Part shown: in pieces, positions 1 through 7,293 of the stretch
How the letters are laid out: each line of letters starts with the position of its first letter
Numbering within the stretch: position 1 is the stretch's first letter
Source of the DNA: Arcicella sp.
GTDB taxonomy: Bacteria; Bacteroidota; Bacteroidia; Cytophagales; Spirosomataceae
Length of the DNA stretch: 32,863 nucleotides
NCBI GenBank assembly: GCA_025454855.1
Contig: JALONS010000054.1
Coordinates: 1-32,863 of the forward strand
Reading direction: 5' to 3'
The notes under the pieces: generated by a model
Seen by the model: only the letters and a program-made list of their open reading frames with translations
Told to the model about the DNA's origin: nothing
The model's database searches: none
Position numbers and translations under genes: made by a program

Positions 1-2
1 CT

Positions 3-608
3 GGAAGCATTGCAGGCTATGAGAGTGTAGAAACCACTCATTCATCTTTTGTGGATAAAGAAGGAAATGCGGTAGCCATTACCACCACACTCAATAATTC
101 TTATGGAAGTAAAGTAGTGGTGGATGGTGCAGGTTTTTTATTGAATGATGAAATGGATGATTTTTCAATCAAACCGGGTGTTCCTAATTCTTACGGATTA
201 GTAGGAAATGAAGCCAATGCCATTGCTCCTAATAAAAGAATGCTTTCATCGATGACTCCAACGATTGTGGAGCAAAGCGGGAAGTTGAAAATGATATTAG
301 GAACTCCTGGTGGTTCAACTATCATAACCTCGGTTTTTCAGGTGTTTCTTAATGTAGCCGAACACGGTATGACCATGCAACAAGCCGTTGATGCACTCAG
401 ATTTCATCATCAGTGGTTGCCCGACCGTACTACTTTTGAAGAAGGTGGTTTTACGGAACAAACGCTAAAAAGAATGCGAGATAGAGGGTATAAAATGGAC
501 GCCCAAAAAAATACCATCGGACGAATGGACTGTATTTTAGTCCTGCCCGATGGTACATATGAAGGCGGTGCCGACGTAAGAGCTGATGATACAGCGGTGG
601 GGTATTAA
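3..608 (+). CDS. ggt: gamma-glutamyltransferase, 3' part (small subunit)
   Basis: This is the C-terminal part of a gamma-glutamyltransferase, cut by the left window edge; it is open from base 3 with no start codon. The family is secreted or periplasmic and cleaves the gamma-glutamyl bond of glutathione or transfers the group to amino acids and peptides. The proenzyme cuts itself just before a conserved Thr. That site is visible here as TTH-S-S-x-VD (Thr codon at 33-35), so nearly all of the sequence is the mature small subunit. Further family motifs are NNEMDDFS-like (LLNDEMDDFS), LSSMTPTIV (the oxyanion-hole serines) and GTPGGSTIIT. The normal stop is at 606-608. It is convergent with a peptide transporter gene; a link through Cys-Gly or other dipeptide uptake is only inference. 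Identification of the family is firm. Confidence 0.93.
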   Translation, partial: GSIAGYESVETTHSSFVDKEGNAVAITTTLNNSYGSKVVVDGAGFLLNDEMDDFSIKPGVPNSYGLVGNEANAIAPNKRMLSSMTPTIVEQSGKLKMILGTPGGSTIITSVFQVFLNVAEHGMTMQQAVDALRFHHQWLPDRTTFEEGGFTEQTLKRMRDRGYKMDAQKNTIGRMDCILVLPDGTYEGGADVRADDTAVGY

Positions 609-620
609 TTTAGTAAATGC

Positions 621-677
621 TGAATGATAGAATGATAGAGTTCAAACTTACTTACTCATTCTATCACTCATTCATTC
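621..677. terminator. imperfect inverted repeat between convergent genes
   Basis: The spacer between the two convergent stop codons has a left arm made of repeated GAATGATA-like words (621-640) and a right arm (655-677) carrying the complementary CTATCA/CATTC words. The arms can pair with a small bulge. It probably acts as a shared terminator, but it lacks a strong GC stem and T-tract. It may also be a weak member of the heptamer-repeat family described in the findings. Confidence 0.35.
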
Positions 678-682
678 AAAAT

Positions 683-2032
683 TTATTCCGCTCCCACATA
701 ACGCTTTTCTTTGATGAATTTTGAAACTAAGATGAAGATAATAGCCTCAATAACCATTAATTTTACAAAGAACCAATAGTAAGAAGCACCTTGATACTGG
801 GCAAAATATCCACCTTCGGAAATACTTTTATTCATTAAAGATACCAAATAATTACCCAACGAAACCGTCAATAAACCAATAGCTCCCATCGTACTTTTCA
901 TGTATTTAGGCGAATTTGTATAGGCGTATTCTAAGCACGTAACCCACACCAAAATTTCAGCCCAAGCCAAAATTAAATAGCCAAAAACTTGTCTCCAAAT
1001 AGACGGATGCCCACCTGCATCAATATCATCCTGAATTTGAGCAATAATAACGAATGATAATGCCGTAAGTACCAATCCAGCCCCAATTTTACGCAATGGG
1101 GTTGGCTCAATACCAATTTTTTGCATAAAAGGGTAAACACCGTAAGTGAAAATAGGAATGAAGGTTACTAAGAAAACGGGATTGGCTAATTGTACCTGAG
1201 AAGGCAATGCCACTACGCCACCAAACAAGGTCAAGTCTAATTTTTGAGCTTGCAAAACCCACTCTGCAAGGTTTTGGTCCCACATTGCCCAAAAAAGTGG
1301 TACAAAAGCAAACACTACTAATACTCTACCCGCAGCGGTTAGCCCTTCTTTCATTTTTTGTGGGTCGAAATTGATACCTGAAGGGGGTACTTTAATGTAT
1401 TTTTTTCTACCCAACCAAAAAATAACCGTAGCTAAAGCCATTAAAATTCCGGGTACGCCAAACGCCACTGATGCCCCATAATCTTTGTAAAGAATTGGGA
1501 TAAAGAAATTAGAAAGCACCGAACCTGCATTAATAGAAAAATAAAACCATCCATAAACCTTCGACATTAGGTGTTCATTTGATTTATCGAACTGGTCGCC
1601 CACATTGGCAGATACGCACGATTTGATACCACCTGCTCCTATAGCAATTAGGGTTAGTCCGTAACCAAACCATTGTAAATCATGGTCAAAAAGGGCTAAA
1701 AATAAATGTCCTACGCAATAAATAACTGATACATATAAAATGACCTTGTATTTACCAAAAAACCAGTCGGCTAAAATGGCTCCAATCATGGGCGTAAAAT
1801 ACGCTAAAGCCACAAAAAGGTGAACTTGTTCGTTTGATTTCGCCTCGGCTACTGCTTGTAAGGCTGGATTTCCTGATGGGTTAAAAAATTGAGCAACTAA
1901 AAAGATTGATAAGATAGACCGCATGCCATAAAAACTAAAACGCTCGGCGGCTTCGTTGCCAATAATGTACGGCACGGCAGCAGGGTACTTGTCTGATTTT
2001 ACTACTTCTGATTCAGTGGATGTTGATGACAT
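683..2032 (-). CDS. POT/PTR2-family peptide MFS transporter
   Basis: This is a proton-coupled oligopeptide transporter of the major facilitator superfamily, 449 aa, acting in the inner membrane to import di- and tripeptides. The first membrane segment carries the family's E-x-x-E-R-F-x-x-Y-G signature (EAAERFSFYG, about residues 27-36). About twelve hydrophobic segments can be counted. Segment 7 has the PLFWAMWDQ motif matching the conserved FW-x-x-x-DQ of the family. The N-terminal 15 residues are polar and rich in Ser and Thr. At 449 aa it is shorter than many bacterial POT proteins (about 500 aa); the loop between segments 6 and 7 looks short. The start ATG at 2030-2032 gives a good N-terminus. 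It is a single gene with a 377-bp divergent spacer to parA. The exact substrate cannot be told from sequence. Confidence 0.88.
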   Translation of the reverse strand: MSSTSTESEVVKSDKYPAAVPYIIGNEAAERFSFYGMRSILSIFLVAQFFNPSGNPALQAVAEAKSNEQVHLFVALAYFTPMIGAILADWFFGKYKVILYVSVIYCVGHLFLALFDHDLQWFGYGLTLIAIGAGGIKSCVSANVGDQFDKSNEHLMSKVYGWFYFSINAGSVLSNFFIPILYKDYGASVAFGVPGILMALATVIFWLGRKKYIKVPPSGINFDPQKMKEGLTAAGRVLVVFAFVPLFWAMWDQNLAEWVLQAQKLDLTLFGGVVALPSQVQLANPVFLVTFIPIFTYGVYPFMQKIGIEPTPLRKIGAGLVLTALSFVIIAQIQDDIDAGGHPSIWRQVFGYLILAWAEILVWVTCLEYAYTNSPKYMKSTMGAIGLLTVSLGNYLVSLMNKSISEGGYFAQYQGASYYWFFVKLMVIEAIIFILVSKFIKEKRYVGAE

Positions 2033-2325
2033 ATAGTTAATGTTAAGAAAATTGAAAGATTTTCAAGAAAAGATTAAAAAAAGATATTCCAAAATCATGC
2101 TAATTTACATTTATTGAGCGGTTGAAACAATTAGCCCATTTTATAGAAATACAATTTCAATGAGGATAAGTTGTATTATATTGATATTTACTAAATTTTT
2201 ATCCATAATTTCTTGTGTTTATCTAAGTTATTTGATTTTGAAGAATTCAGAAAAAACTTCACTTCGTGGCTTAATTATTGCGAAAAAGGATGAATAACAC
2301 ATGATTAATTTCGTTAAATCCGTCA

Positions 2326-2347
2326 TCGTGAAACATTTTGTGGAACA
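2326..2347 (+). promoter_or_regulatory. tandem parS-like half-sites upstream of parA
   Basis: The 2033-2409 spacer between the divergent peptide transporter and parA contains two direct near-copies of one half of the general parS palindrome (TGTTTCACGTGAAACA): CGTGAAACA at 2327-2335 and GTGGAACA at 2340-2347, 13 bp apart. The left halves of the palindrome are not conserved, so these are not canonical parS sites. They may be ParB- or ParA-linked operator sites or chance. Otherwise I see only AT-rich sequence and no clear TAnnTTTG promoter here. Confidence 0.25.
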
Positions 2348-2409
2348 CATCTTTGTAAATATGAACGGAATGATGGATATTTGAAGTCGAGAATCAGAAA
2401 AAACTTAAA

Positions 2410-3189
2410 ATGGGTAAAATAATTGCCATAGCCAATCAAAAAGGCGGAGTAGGAAAAACCACCACTACCATTAATTTAGCGGCAAGTTTGGCTGCATTAG
2501 AATTTAGAACCCTCATCGTAGATGCCGACCCACAGGCAAACTCCACGTCGGGTTTGGGGTATAATCCTAAAGAAATTGAAAATTCAATTTATGAATGTAT
2601 GGTTGATGGCGTTTTGGCTCAAGACATCATCATAGCTACTGATTTACCCTACCTTCATATCATTCCATCGCATATTGATTTAGTAGGGGCAGAAATCGAA
2701 ATGATTAACCTCCGTGACCGTGAGCAGAAAATGAAAGAATCGTTACAGCCAATTTCTGATAACTACGATTTCATTATTATTGATTGCTCGCCTTCGTTGG
2801 GTTTAATTACCATTAACGCCCTTACAGCGGCTGATTCTGTCATTATTCCTGTTCAATGCGAATATTTTGCTTTGGAAGGACTTGGAAAATTGTTGAATAC
2901 CGTAAAAATCATTCAATCTCGTTTGAATACCAATTTAGCCATTGAGGGAATTTTACTTACGATGTACGACTTGAGAGTTCGTTTATCGAACCAAGTAGTG
3001 GCTGAAGTTACCGCCCATTTCCATAACATGGTATTCAATACCATTATTCCACGTAATATTCGTCTTTCTGAATCACCCAGTTTTGGGGTACCAGCTATTG
3101 CTCACGACTCTGAAAGTAAGGGAGCTATCAGCTATTTAAACCTCGCCCGTGAAGTTTTAGCTAAAAATGGTTACGTAACACAAGAGTAG
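2410..3189 (+). CDS. parA: chromosome-partitioning ATPase ParA (Soj)
   Basis: ParA/Soj is a deviant-Walker ATPase that drives segregation of the chromosome origin region together with ParB. At 259 aa and with no N-terminal helix-turn-helix, this is the small chromosomal type. The deviant Walker A box KGGVGKTTT lies at residues 11-19 (signature Lys11, P-loop Lys16). The A' motif VDADPQAN follows near residue 37, and the Walker B strand FIIIDCSPSLG lies near residue 120. The ATG start gives the family's usual N-terminus directly. The first gene of the run parA-parB-DUF5683-dapB-lepB, it is separated from parB by a 164-bp spacer made of heptamer repeats, and the left arm of that repeat begins inside the parA stop codon. 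Confidence 0.97.
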   Translation: MGKIIAIANQKGGVGKTTTTINLAASLAALEFRTLIVDADPQANSTSGLGYNPKEIENSIYECMVDGVLAQDIIIATDLPYLHIIPSHIDLVGAEIEMINLRDREQKMKESLQPISDNYDFIIIDCSPSLGLITINALTAADSVIIPVQCEYFALEGLGKLLNTVKIIQSRLNTNLAIEGILLTMYDLRVRLSNQVVAEVTAHFHNMVFNTIIPRNIRLSESPSFGVPAIAHDSESKGAISYLNLAREVLAKNGYVTQE

Positions 3190-3345
3190 GAATTGGGGGT
3201 CAGGAATTAGGGGTTTAGATATTGAGGATTAGCGTTTTGACTTCATTATTGGATATTTACTCATACGGTAACTGTCATTAATTGTCAAATGTATTAAATT
3301 CCCAACCCTCAACCCTTAATGCACAGCCCCCAACCCCTAAAACCT
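3188..3345. repeat. inverted heptamer-repeat spacer (RGGRRTT-type words)
   Basis: The parA-parB spacer is framed by G-rich 7-bp words on the plus strand at 3188-3237 and by the same kind of word on the minus strand at 3297-3345. Plus-strand words include AGGAATT (3188-3194 and 3202-3208) and AGGGGTT (3209-3215). Minus-strand words are GGGAATT, GAGGGTT, AAGGGTT, GTGCATT, GGGGGCT, AGGGGTT and AGGTTTT, consecutive and in register. The central about 60 bp are unique. The left arm starts at the parA stop codon and the right arm ends 8 bp before the parB start codon. The arms can pair imperfectly. Confidence 0.7.
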
Positions 3346-3353
3346 AATAAACA

Positions 3354-4295
3354 ATGAGTAAAGTAGAAATTCCAAATGTAAAAAAACGTGTCGGACTGGG
3401 TAGAGGCTTAGGAGCTTTACTGCAAGATTCAGACGAAGTAAATAATACTCAACAACGCCAACCCGTTACACCACTGGAACGCCCTTCGAGATTAGAACAA
3501 ATTAGTTCTATGAACGAAATATCCGTTGATTTAATTGAAACAAACCCCTATCAGCCACGTACTCACTTTGATGAGGAAGCCCTCAACGAGTTAGCCGATT
3601 CAATCAAAGTACAAGGCATCATTCAACCTATTACGGTTCGTCAAATTGGACCGAATAAATTTCAATTAATTTCTGGAGAACGCCGTTTGCAGGCATCTAA
3701 ACGAGCAGGCTTGCGAAGTATTCCTGCCTATGTACGTACTGCCGACGACCAGCAAATGCTTGAAATGGCGTTGATTGAAAACATTCAACGAGAAAACCTC
3801 AATGCCATTGAAATAGCGTTGAGTTACCAGCGTCTCATTACGGAATGTTCTTTGAAACAAGAGGAATTAGGAGACCGTGTAGGTAAAAATCGGACAACGG
3901 TTAATAATTATATACGTTTATTAAAATTGCCCGATGTAATTCAGGTAGCTTTGAGAGATATGAAAATCTCAATGGGACACGCTCGTGCCATTATCAATAT
4001 CACCGACCGAGACCAACAATTAGATATTTTCAAGAAAATTATCGCTGATGATTGGTCAGTAAGAAAAGTAGAAGAAGCCGTAAGAGATTTGGCAGATTCT
4101 AATTTGGTGAATACCGCCAAAAAGGCAATTGGCGGAGGAATAAAACAAGAAATCAGGAGTTTGCAGTTTCGTTTACAAGCCTACTTTGGTTCGAAAGTCG
4201 TGGTAAAAGCCGATGAAAAAGGCAAAGGAGAAATCAAAATACCTTTTACCTCACAAGAAGAATTAGACAAAATCTTATTGGCCATCAAGGCTTAA
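3354..4295 (+). CDS. parB: chromosome-partitioning protein ParB (Spo0J)
   Basis: ParB is the parS-binding CTPase that loads onto the origin region and works with ParA. It has 313 aa. The N-terminal basic motif KRVGLGRGLGALL (residues 11-23) is the ParA-stimulating segment. The CTP-binding N-terminal domain follows with NPYQPR (64-69), the GERR box (108-111, GERRLQASKRAG) and ALIENIQREN (139-148). A helix-turn-helix lies at about 166-190 (GKNRTTVNNYIRLLKLP). The C-terminal about 50 residues match the dimerisation domain ending in a DKILLAI-type helix. All key motifs are intact. It is 164 bp downstream of parA and followed after 69 bp by the DUF5683 gene. Confidence 0.97.
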   Translation: MSKVEIPNVKKRVGLGRGLGALLQDSDEVNNTQQRQPVTPLERPSRLEQISSMNEISVDLIETNPYQPRTHFDEEALNELADSIKVQGIIQPITVRQIGPNKFQLISGERRLQASKRAGLRSIPAYVRTADDQQMLEMALIENIQRENLNAIEIALSYQRLITECSLKQEELGDRVGKNRTTVNNYIRLLKLPDVIQVALRDMKISMGHARAIINITDRDQQLDIFKKIIADDWSVRKVEEAVRDLADSNLVNTAKKAIGGGIKQEIRSLQFRLQAYFGSKVVVKADEKGKGEIKIPFTSQEELDKILLAIKA

Positions 4296-4339
4296 ATTTT
4301 CTTAAAAGCATTTAACCAACGGAATATAAACAGTAATTT

Positions 4340-4347
4340 TACGTTTG
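4340..4347 (+). promoter_or_regulatory. TAnnTTTG -7 element before the DUF5683 gene
   Basis: The octamer TACGTTTG is an exact match to the Bacteroidota -7 consensus TAnnTTTG and lies 17 bp before the start codon at 4365. No good TTG/TTTG is found at the expected 19-bp distance, so this rests on the -7 element alone. It would let the DUF5683 gene be transcribed independently of parB. Confidence 0.35.
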
Positions 4348-4364
4348 AATTTCAAAAATTTTAG

Positions 4365-5018
4365 ATGAAAAAATTATTGTTTTTAATCTTACTACTGGCT
4401 TTTTCGTTCAGTGCTTATACACAGAGTATTGTAGAGAGTAACGTCAAAAGCGTTCCTCAAGATACCCTAACGAAGAAACTTAGTAGAAAAGACTCCATCA
4501 AGAAATATTTTAAGATTATTCCCCGTGTATCCACGATACGCTCGGCGATGGTACCAGGATGGGGGCAAATCAGTAACCGTCAATATTGGAAATTACCGTT
4601 GGTAGCGGGTGGTTTTGGTACGATTATCTTTTTTATTGTTTATAACGATACCCGTTATCATCATTATAAGGGTTGGTTAAGTCTTACTTATCCAAGTGAA
4701 GATGGTAAAAGATTAGCAGTTCCCTCTGTAAATGTACCATTGTACAATATTGTAGATACTAATGGCAATCAGGCGTTTAGAGAATATAATCAAAGTCAAT
4801 TGAATAATATCGTAGGGGGGTATCGCAGAAACAGAGATGGTTCTTATTTATTACTGGCGGTAGTTTGGGCGGCCAATATCATTGATGCCAATGTGACAGC
4901 TCACTTAAAAACCTTTGATGTTACGGACGATATTTCATTAAAAATACAACCAACTTTTAGCAATCCAGAAACGATGTCTCCGATGTTGGGAGCGAAACTA
5001 ACTTTAGCATTTAAGTAA
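4365..5018 (+). CDS. DUF5683 family membrane protein
   Basis: This 217-aa protein has an N-terminal signal peptide (MKKLLFLILLLAFSFSAYTQ). The core motif RSAMVPGWGQISNRQYWKLP lies at about residues 57-76 and is followed by a hydrophobic segment (LVAGGFGTIIFFIVY). A second hydrophobic segment (YLLLAVVWAANIIDANVTAHL) comes near residue 165. This arrangement and the PGxGQ...YWKxP motif match the DUF5683 family, which is common in Bacteroidota and regularly sits between parB and dapB. Function is unknown. The protein is probably membrane-anchored or periplasmic. The neighbouring genes (segregation, lysine and peptidoglycan precursor synthesis, signal peptidase) suggest a role linked to the cell envelope, but that is guilt by association only. 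Confidence 0.8.
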   Translation: MKKLLFLILLLAFSFSAYTQSIVESNVKSVPQDTLTKKLSRKDSIKKYFKIIPRVSTIRSAMVPGWGQISNRQYWKLPLVAGGFGTIIFFIVYNDTRYHHYKGWLSLTYPSEDGKRLAVPSVNVPLYNIVDTNGNQAFREYNQSQLNNIVGGYRRNRDGSYLLLAVVWAANIIDANVTAHLKTFDVTDDISLKIQPTFSNPETMSPMLGAKLTLAFK

Positions 5019-5020
5019 AA

Positions 5021-5117
5021 TGGGTTTAAGGATAAAGAAAATCTTGGAATGTGAGGAATAGCATATTTCTTACTTGTAATAAACCATAATCCCGAAATAC
5101 CCAACTCCACAATCCCT
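5021..5117. repeat. weak heptamer-type inverted spacer before dapB
   Basis: The spacer between the DUF5683 gene and dapB has G-rich words on the plus strand (TGGGTTT, AAGGATA at 5021-5034). On the minus strand it has a 7-bp series (AGGGATT, GTGGAGT, TGGGTAT, TTCGGGA, TTATGGT) covering 5083-5117. The register is less strict than in the parA-parB spacer and the arms pair only loosely, so its membership in the same repeat class is tentative. Confidence 0.35.
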
Positions 5118-5124
5118 AAAAAAT

Positions 5125-5844
5125 ATGAATATAGTATTACTCGGCTACGGCAAAATGGGTAAAGTCATTGAAAGAATAGCACAGAGCAGAGGGCATGAAA
5201 TAGTAGCTCGAATAGATGTGAATAATCGGGAGGATTTTGATAAACTTTCCAAAACTGAGGTAGATGCAGTAATAGAGTTTAGCCACCCGTCTTCCGCATT
5301 TGATAATGTAAAAGCATGTATTGAAAAAGGATTCTCCGTAGTTTGTGGTACAACGGGTTGGTTAGAGAAAAAGCCAGAGATAGAACAACTTACTTTACAG
5401 AAAGAAGGTGCCTTCTTTTGGTCTTCTAATTATTCAATTGGGGTAAATTTGTTTTTTGAATTAAACAAAACATTAGCCAGACTGATGGCTCCACAGAAAC
5501 AATATACTGTTAGTACTACCGAAATTCATCATACCGAAAAGAAAGACTCCCCCTCTGGAACAGCCATTACCATAGCCGAAGGAATTATCGAAAATTCGGA
5601 TAAAACTACTTGGATTAATAATGAAATTCCTAAACCCGAAGAAGTAGCCATTTGGTCGGCAAGGGAAGGGAAAGTTCCCGGAACACACATTGTCAAGTAC
5701 ATTTCGGATATTGACCAAATAGAAATTGCTCACATTGCACACGGGCGTGAGGGTTTTGCTTTAGGGGCTGTTATTGCCGCTGAGTGGATTGTGGGTAAAA
5801 AAGGAGTTTTTGGCATGAAAGAACTACTGAGTTTAGAAATGTAA
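5125..5844 (+). CDS. dapB: 4-hydroxy-tetrahydrodipicolinate reductase
   Basis: DapB reduces 4-hydroxy-tetrahydrodipicolinate to tetrahydrodipicolinate with NAD(P)H in the diaminopimelate/lysine pathway, supplying peptidoglycan precursors in the cytoplasm. It has 239 aa; the family runs from about 240 to 270. The N-terminal Rossmann motif is GYGKMGK (residues 7-13). CGTTGW lies at 74-79. The catalytic and substrate-binding signature E-I-H-H-x-x-K-x-D-S-P-S-G-T-A lies at 133-147 (His135, His136, Lys140). The C-terminal GREGFALGA motif is present. The ATG at 5125 places the Rossmann strand directly at the N-terminus, so no earlier start is needed. It is followed by lepB after 122 bp. Confidence 0.96.
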   Translation: MNIVLLGYGKMGKVIERIAQSRGHEIVARIDVNNREDFDKLSKTEVDAVIEFSHPSSAFDNVKACIEKGFSVVCGTTGWLEKKPEIEQLTLQKEGAFFWSSNYSIGVNLFFELNKTLARLMAPQKQYTVSTTEIHHTEKKDSPSGTAITIAEGIIENSDKTTWINNEIPKPEEVAIWSAREGKVPGTHIVKYISDIDQIEIAHIAHGREGFALGAVIAAEWIVGKKGVFGMKELLSLEM

Positions 5845-5966
5845 TTTATTTAATTTGTTTTGTGTAATTATCCAAAGCAATTTCCTACTCATTAACCGTT
5901 GAATAAATAAATCATTGAGACCTTTAAATCATTGTTAGCATATAACATCACCAATCACCATTTAAA

Positions 5967-7139
5967 ATGTCAGAAAAAAAACAACCAGTACAAAAATCAG
6001 CTTTTCGTGAATGGATAGACTCTATCGTATTTGCAGTAGTAGCGGCTACGCTCATTAGATTTTTCTTTTTTGAGGCTTACACAATTCCTACTCCGTCGAT
6101 GGAGAGTTCATTGATGGTAGGAGATTTCCTTTTCGTTAGTAAAATGCACTATGGTGTACGTACTCCTAAAACACCACTTCAAGTGCCTTTAACGCACCAA
6201 AAAATTTGGGGAACTGATATTCCGTCTTATTTACGTTGGTTAGATTTACCGATTAAACGTTTACCAGGTTTCTCGGAAGTAAAACAAGGTGATGCCGTAG
6301 TTTTCAACGTACCAAATTATCTTCCTGATGGGGACGCCCCAGTTGATTTACGCACTTATTACATCAAACGATGTATCGGTACACCGGGAAAAACCTTAGA
6401 GATTCGTGATACGCAAGTGTATATTGACGGAAAGCCGATGGAGAATCCCAAACGGATGCAGCATGAATATTTATTGAAGGTGAAAGAACAGCTAACGGAT
6501 GAGTTCTTTGAGCAGTACGATATTACCAACGGTATTGATGCTACGGGTCAGGTAAATGCTAATTGGCAAGAAGTTCAATTAACCTCGCAAGATTCAACCG
6601 TTGCTGGTTTACACGATTACGTAGTGAATACTTATGCCGAGAACATCGAGGCGTTTAAGAAACTAAAAACGTTTTACAGTGTAGAAGTTCTAAAAGCACC
6701 TAAAGGTACTCCTGACGGAGAAGATGGTATGACTAACGAGGCTTCTGCAACGCCAATGGCTGGTAAGTCTTATGTTTGGAATAAAGATAATTATGGACCA
6801 CTTTGGATTCCGAAAGAAGGAGTAACGATTAAATTAGATTCACAGAATGTAGATAAGTATAAATACATTATCAAATATTATGAAGGTAATAAAAATGTGG
6901 TAGTGGATGGTTATAAGATTACCATTGATGGCAAAACTATCACCTCCTATACTTTCAAGCAAGACTATTATTTTATGATGGGAGATAACCGTCATCATTC
7001 AGCGGATTCTCGTTATTGGGGTTTTGTACCTGCTGACCACGTAGTAGGTAAAGCCGTGTTTGTTTGGATGTCGCTTGACCCTAACAAATCATTCTTAGGC
7101 AAAATCAGATGGAGTAGAATCTTTAGATTTGTGGAATAA
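5967..7139 (+). CDS. lepB: signal peptidase I
   Basis: Signal peptidase I removes signal peptides from secreted proteins at the outer face of the inner membrane. It has 390 aa. One membrane segment lies at about residues 19-36 (SIVFAVVAATLIRFFFFE). Box B follows with PTPSMESSL (catalytic Ser44), then box D with YYIKRCIGTPG (catalytic Lys134) and box E with MGDNRHHSADSRYWG (338-352). Between boxes D and E there is an insertion of roughly 190 residues, larger than in minimal Gram-positive enzymes; long insertions are common in Bacteroidota and proteobacterial LepB. All catalytic boxes are intact. It is the last gene of the parA-lepB run and is followed by a strong bidirectional terminator. Confidence 0.96.
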   Translation: MSEKKQPVQKSAFREWIDSIVFAVVAATLIRFFFFEAYTIPTPSMESSLMVGDFLFVSKMHYGVRTPKTPLQVPLTHQKIWGTDIPSYLRWLDLPIKRLPGFSEVKQGDAVVFNVPNYLPDGDAPVDLRTYYIKRCIGTPGKTLEIRDTQVYIDGKPMENPKRMQHEYLLKVKEQLTDEFFEQYDITNGIDATGQVNANWQEVQLTSQDSTVAGLHDYVVNTYAENIEAFKKLKTFYSVEVLKAPKGTPDGEDGMTNEASATPMAGKSYVWNKDNYGPLWIPKEGVTIKLDSQNVDKYKYIIKYYEGNKNVVVDGYKITIDGKTITSYTFKQDYYFMMGDNRHHSADSRYWGFVPADHVVGKAVFVWMSLDPNKSFLGKIRWSRIFRFVE

Positions 7140-7143
7140 TTTT

Positions 7144-7282
7144 CGGTGAAACGGTACACGGTTAAGGGTAAACGTTTCATAATAAACGAATATAAAGTCA
7201 TTTCAAAAAGGTCAGAAGCTAATTCTGACCTTTTTGAATTTTAAGTTGTATCTTTTCACGTGTACCATTCACCTTTTACCGT
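7144..7282. repeat. inverted heptamer-repeat spacer around a terminator
   Basis: Plus-strand heptamers CGGTGAA, ACGGTAC, ACGGTTA and AGGGTAA run consecutively at 7144-7171. On the minus strand, ACGGTAA, AAGGTGA, ATGGTAC and ACGTGAA run consecutively across 7255-7282. Both arms therefore use one word type, roughly A-N-G-G-T-R-M, in opposite orientations, with the lepB/rlmI terminator hairpin in the middle. The words differ from those in the parA-parB spacer, so the repeat is locus-specific. Confidence 0.65.
7202..7238. terminator. bidirectional rho-independent terminator (lepB / rlmI-like)
   Basis: A perfect 16-bp stem is formed by 7202-7217 and 7223-7238 around the 5-nt loop GCTAA. The core is AAAAAGGTCAGAA paired with its complement, so there is a T-run after the stem on either strand. 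It lies between the convergent lepB and rlmI-like genes and should end both transcripts. Confidence 0.85.
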
Positions 7283-7293
7283 GGGCCGAATAA

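Noticed and set aside
7255-7270. CACGTG core as a parS site downstream of lepB
   Set aside because: Only about 12 of 16 positions fit the parS palindrome, and the sequence is explained by the local heptamer words.
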